Assembly (NCBI RefSeq): GCF_010727325.1
Contig: NZ_AP022565.1
Coordinates: 1,922,001 to 1,986,000, forward strand
From: Mycolicibacterium alvei
GTDB lineage: Bacteria > Actinomycetota > Actinomycetes > Mycobacteriales > Mycobacteriaceae
Length of the DNA stretch: 64,000 nucleotides
Reading direction: 5' to 3'
Shown: in pieces, positions 62,198 through 64,000 of the stretch
How the letters are laid out: each line of letters starts with the position of its first letter
Numbering within the stretch: position 1 is the first letter of the stretch
Notes under the pieces: model-generated
What the model saw: the letters and a program-made list of their open reading frames with translations, nothing else
The model's database searches: none
Told to the model about the DNA's origin: nothing
Position numbers and translations under genes: made by a program

Positions 62198-63178
62198 TTG
62201 GGAGCGCGGGAATACGACGAGTCCGACGTCCGGATCAGGCCGGGTAAAGGCTCGCGTCCGCGCACCAAGAACCGCCCCGACCATGCCGATGCCCGGTCCG
62301 CGATGGTGGTGACCGTCGATCGCGGCCGATGGGGCTGCGCCCTCGATCGCGACCCGCATCACCGCGTGGTCGCGATGCGGGCCCGGGAACTGGGCCGTAC
62401 CCCGATCGTGGTCGGCGACGACGTCGACATCGTCGGTGATCTGTCCGGTCGGCCGGACACCCTGGCCCGGATCGTGCGCCGCGGTGAGCGTCGAACAGTG
62501 TTGCGCCGCACCGCCGATGACACCGATCCGACCGAACGGGTGGTCGTCGCCAACGCCGATCAGCTGTTGATCGTGGTGGCGCTGGCCGATCCGCCGCCGC
62601 GTACCGGATTCGTCGAACGCGCGTTGATCGCCGCGTACGCCGGCGGGCTGAGACCGGTGCTGTGCCTGACGAAATCCGACCTGGCCGCCCCCGGGCCGTT
62701 CGCGGCACAGTTCGCAGATCTGGACCTGTCCATTGTCACCGCGGGCCGCGAGGATCCGCTCGATGCGGTCGCACCGCTGCTGACCGATCAGGTCACCGTG
62801 TTCCTCGGGCATTCCGGCGTGGGAAAGTCCACTCTGGTGAATCGCCTTGCCCCGGAGGCAGATCGGGCTACCGGCGAGGTGTCCGGAGTGGGCAAGGGCA
62901 AGCACACCTCCACCCAGTCGGTGGCGATCCCACTCGATGGCCAGGGCTGGGTGATCGATACCCCCGGGATCAGGTCCTTCGGCTTGGCGCACATTCAACC
63001 CGACGACGTGATCAGGGCGTTCTCGGATCTGGCCGGCACCATCGAGGACTGTCCGCGCGGCTGCGGCCATATGGGCGCGCCCGCCGATCCCGAATGTGCG
63101 CTGGACACCCTGACCGGACCGGCGACGAGCCGCGTCGCGGCGACCCGACACCTCTTGACCGCTCTCCGGGAAGCCTGA
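62198..63178 (+). CDS. rsgA: RsgA-type ribosome assembly GTPase (Rv3228 homologue)
   Basis: A 326-residue circularly permuted GTPase. The order is OB-fold (VVTVDRGRWGC near 40), G4-like LTKSD, G1 GHSGVGKSTL (near 208), G3 DTPG (near 250), then a zinc knuckle (CPRGCGHMG...C near 285-302). It helps mature the 30S subunit. TTG at 62198 lies six bases after the aroA stop, so the two are cotranscribed. The sequence matches my memory of Rv3228 closely. Confidence 0.92.
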   Translation: MGAREYDESDVRIRPGKGSRPRTKNRPDHADARSAMVVTVDRGRWGCALDRDPHHRVVAMRARELGRTPIVVGDDVDIVGDLSGRPDTLARIVRRGERRTVLRRTADDTDPTERVVVANADQLLIVVALADPPPRTGFVERALIAAYAGGLRPVLCLTKSDLAAPGPFAAQFADLDLSIVTAGREDPLDAVAPLLTDQVTVFLGHSGVGKSTLVNRLAPEADRATGEVSGVGKGKHTSTQSVAIPLDGQGWVIDTPGIRSFGLAHIQPDDVIRAFSDLAGTIEDCPRGCGHMGAPADPECALDTLTGPATSRVAATRHLLTALREA

Positions 63179-63214
63179 CCTGCGTCGACATCTCGGCGAC
63201 TAGGGTCGCTGACT

Positions 63215-64000
63215 ATGGCTACTTACGTTCTCACCGGCACCGCCTCCGGGCTTGGGGCGGCAACCAAGAAACGGCTGGAATCGGACGGACATCGGGTGAT
63301 CGGCATCGACCTGAGCGGTGCCGACGTGAACGTGGACCTGAGCACCCCGGACGGGCGCAAGGAGGCGATCGCCAAGGTCAACGAGCTGGCCGGCTACGGT
63401 ATCGAGGGTTTCGTACCGTTCGCCGGACTGGCGGCCGCCACCGGCCGTCCGGCGAGCCTGTTGATCGCCGTCAACTATTTCGGTGCGATCGAGCTGCTGG
63501 AAGGCCTGGCCCCGCTGCTGGCCGGCCGGGAGAACGCATCGGTGGTGCTGATCAGCTCGAATTCGACTACCAGCCAACCCAATTGGCCGGTTGAGCTAGC
63601 AGATGCGTGTCTGGCCGGCGATGAGGTAGGCGCCAACACCGTCGCCTCCACGTATGGCGACTACGCGGCGCTGCAGGCTTACCCGGCGACCAAGGCCGCC
63701 CTGGCGTATTACGCCCGCACCAGGTCCGCGGAGTACATCACCGAGGGCATCCGGCTCAACGCGATTGCACCGGGGCTCATCGAGACACCGATGACCCAGG
63801 AGGGTCGCACGGACCCGCTGACCGGCGAGGGGATGGAGCAGTTCCTCAAGACCATCCCTGCCGGGCGCGGCGGGCGGCCCGAAGAAGTGGCGGCGCTGGT
63901 GGCGTTCCTGCTGAGCCCCGAGGCGAGTTATTTCGTCGGGTCGGTCATCTTCATCGACGGCGGCACCGACGCGGCGTTCCGCGGCAAGGACTGGCCAAAG
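63215..64000 (+). CDS. Short-chain dehydrogenase/reductase, cut at the window end
   Basis: 262 codons are present with no stop before the window ends. TGTASGLG (near 7), the catalytic YPATK (near 152) and IDGGTDAAF near the end mark a classical SDR that is complete or nearly so. Substrate unknown; the family includes 3-alpha-hydroxysteroid and similar dehydrogenases. A TAGGGT -10 (63201-63206) eight bases before the ATG suggests a leaderless mRNA. Confidence 0.85.
   Translation, partial: MATYVLTGTASGLGAATKKRLESDGHRVIGIDLSGADVNVDLSTPDGRKEAIAKVNELAGYGIEGFVPFAGLAAATGRPASLLIAVNYFGAIELLEGLAPLLAGRENASVVLISSNSTTSQPNWPVELADACLAGDEVGANTVASTYGDYAALQAYPATKAALAYYARTRSAEYITEGIRLNAIAPGLIETPMTQEGRTDPLTGEGMEQFLKTIPAGRGGRPEEVAALVAFLLSPEASYFVGSVIFIDGGTDAAFRGKDWPK

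Overview
The window is a GC-rich, gene-dense stretch of an actinobacterial chromosome. It almost certainly comes from an environmental, fast-growing-type Mycobacterium (Mycolicibacterium). Evidence: WhiB1 and WhiB7, the AdnAB recombination nuclease, mycoredoxin, SigH-RshA, PdtaS, the mycobacterial ribosomal peptide bL37, a MymT-type metallothionein and a 13E12-family HNH gene. The backbone follows, as I recall it, the Mycobacterium tuberculosis order from about Rv3193c to Rv3228, with several blocks added that I do not associate with that locus in M. tuberculosis.

Region by region. 1-3.9 kb: a putative nitric-oxide/nitrite module (Cys-bearing HTH repressor, NnrS-like membrane protein, truncated next gene, divergent hemerythrin-DUF2249 protein), then a Fur-family regulator with a heme-binding beta-barrel protein. 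4.0-5.7 kb: initiator tRNA and an FAD-linked oxidase. 5.7-16.6 kb: UPF0182 membrane protein, PDZ-Lon protease, DUF2342 protein, a RiPP-cyclodehydratase-like protein, a UbiB-type kinase, whiB7 with its uORF/attenuator leader, and uvrD2. 16.6-23.0 kb: an inserted catabolic block (NmrA-like reductase, DapA-type aldolase, class II aldolase, nitrilase-fold hydrolase, XRE-cupin regulator, two acyl-CoA dehydrogenases) separating uvrD2 from mrx1. 23-27 kb: mrx1, nudC, a K+ channel, DoxX- and VIT-type membrane proteins and a decayed DUF2231 gene. 27-33 kb: adnB-adnA. 33-40.5 kb: lipV, an alkyltransferase-like protein, moeZ, a DUF3152 metzincin-like protein, TetR, DUF3107, an MmpS-like protein and a ferritin-like protein. 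40.8-48 kb: rhlE, a beta-propeller protein, PP2C phosphatase, ParA, gpm2-entC-GNAT, and an aroQ pair. 48-54 kb: YchJ, a lipid kinase, whiB1, pdtaS, a biotinyl domain protein, bL37, rshA-sigH and YbaK. 54-64 kb: a VanY-like peptidase, metallothionein, SDR, an SOS-controlled HNH gene next to an alcohol dehydrogenase fossil, methyltransferases, SRAP, aroA, rsgA and a terminal SDR cut by the window.

Common themes are redox/nitrosative/thiol stress (SigH, Mrx1, WhiB1, WhiB7, hemerythrin, metallothionein), DNA repair (UvrD2, AdnAB, ATL, SRAP, LexA-type box) and many 4-bp stop/start overlaps that mark translationally coupled operons. The most interesting signals are the complete whiB7 attenuator leader, a second upstream start plus SigH-type promoter for SigH, a perfect SOS box on the HNH gene's start codon, and an operator-like motif shared by the XRE regulator and the catabolic genes beside it. 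No rRNA, CRISPR array, intact insertion sequence or prophage was seen. Start codons were chosen by Shine-Dalgarno match, overlap and homology remembered from M. tuberculosis; no database search was possible.
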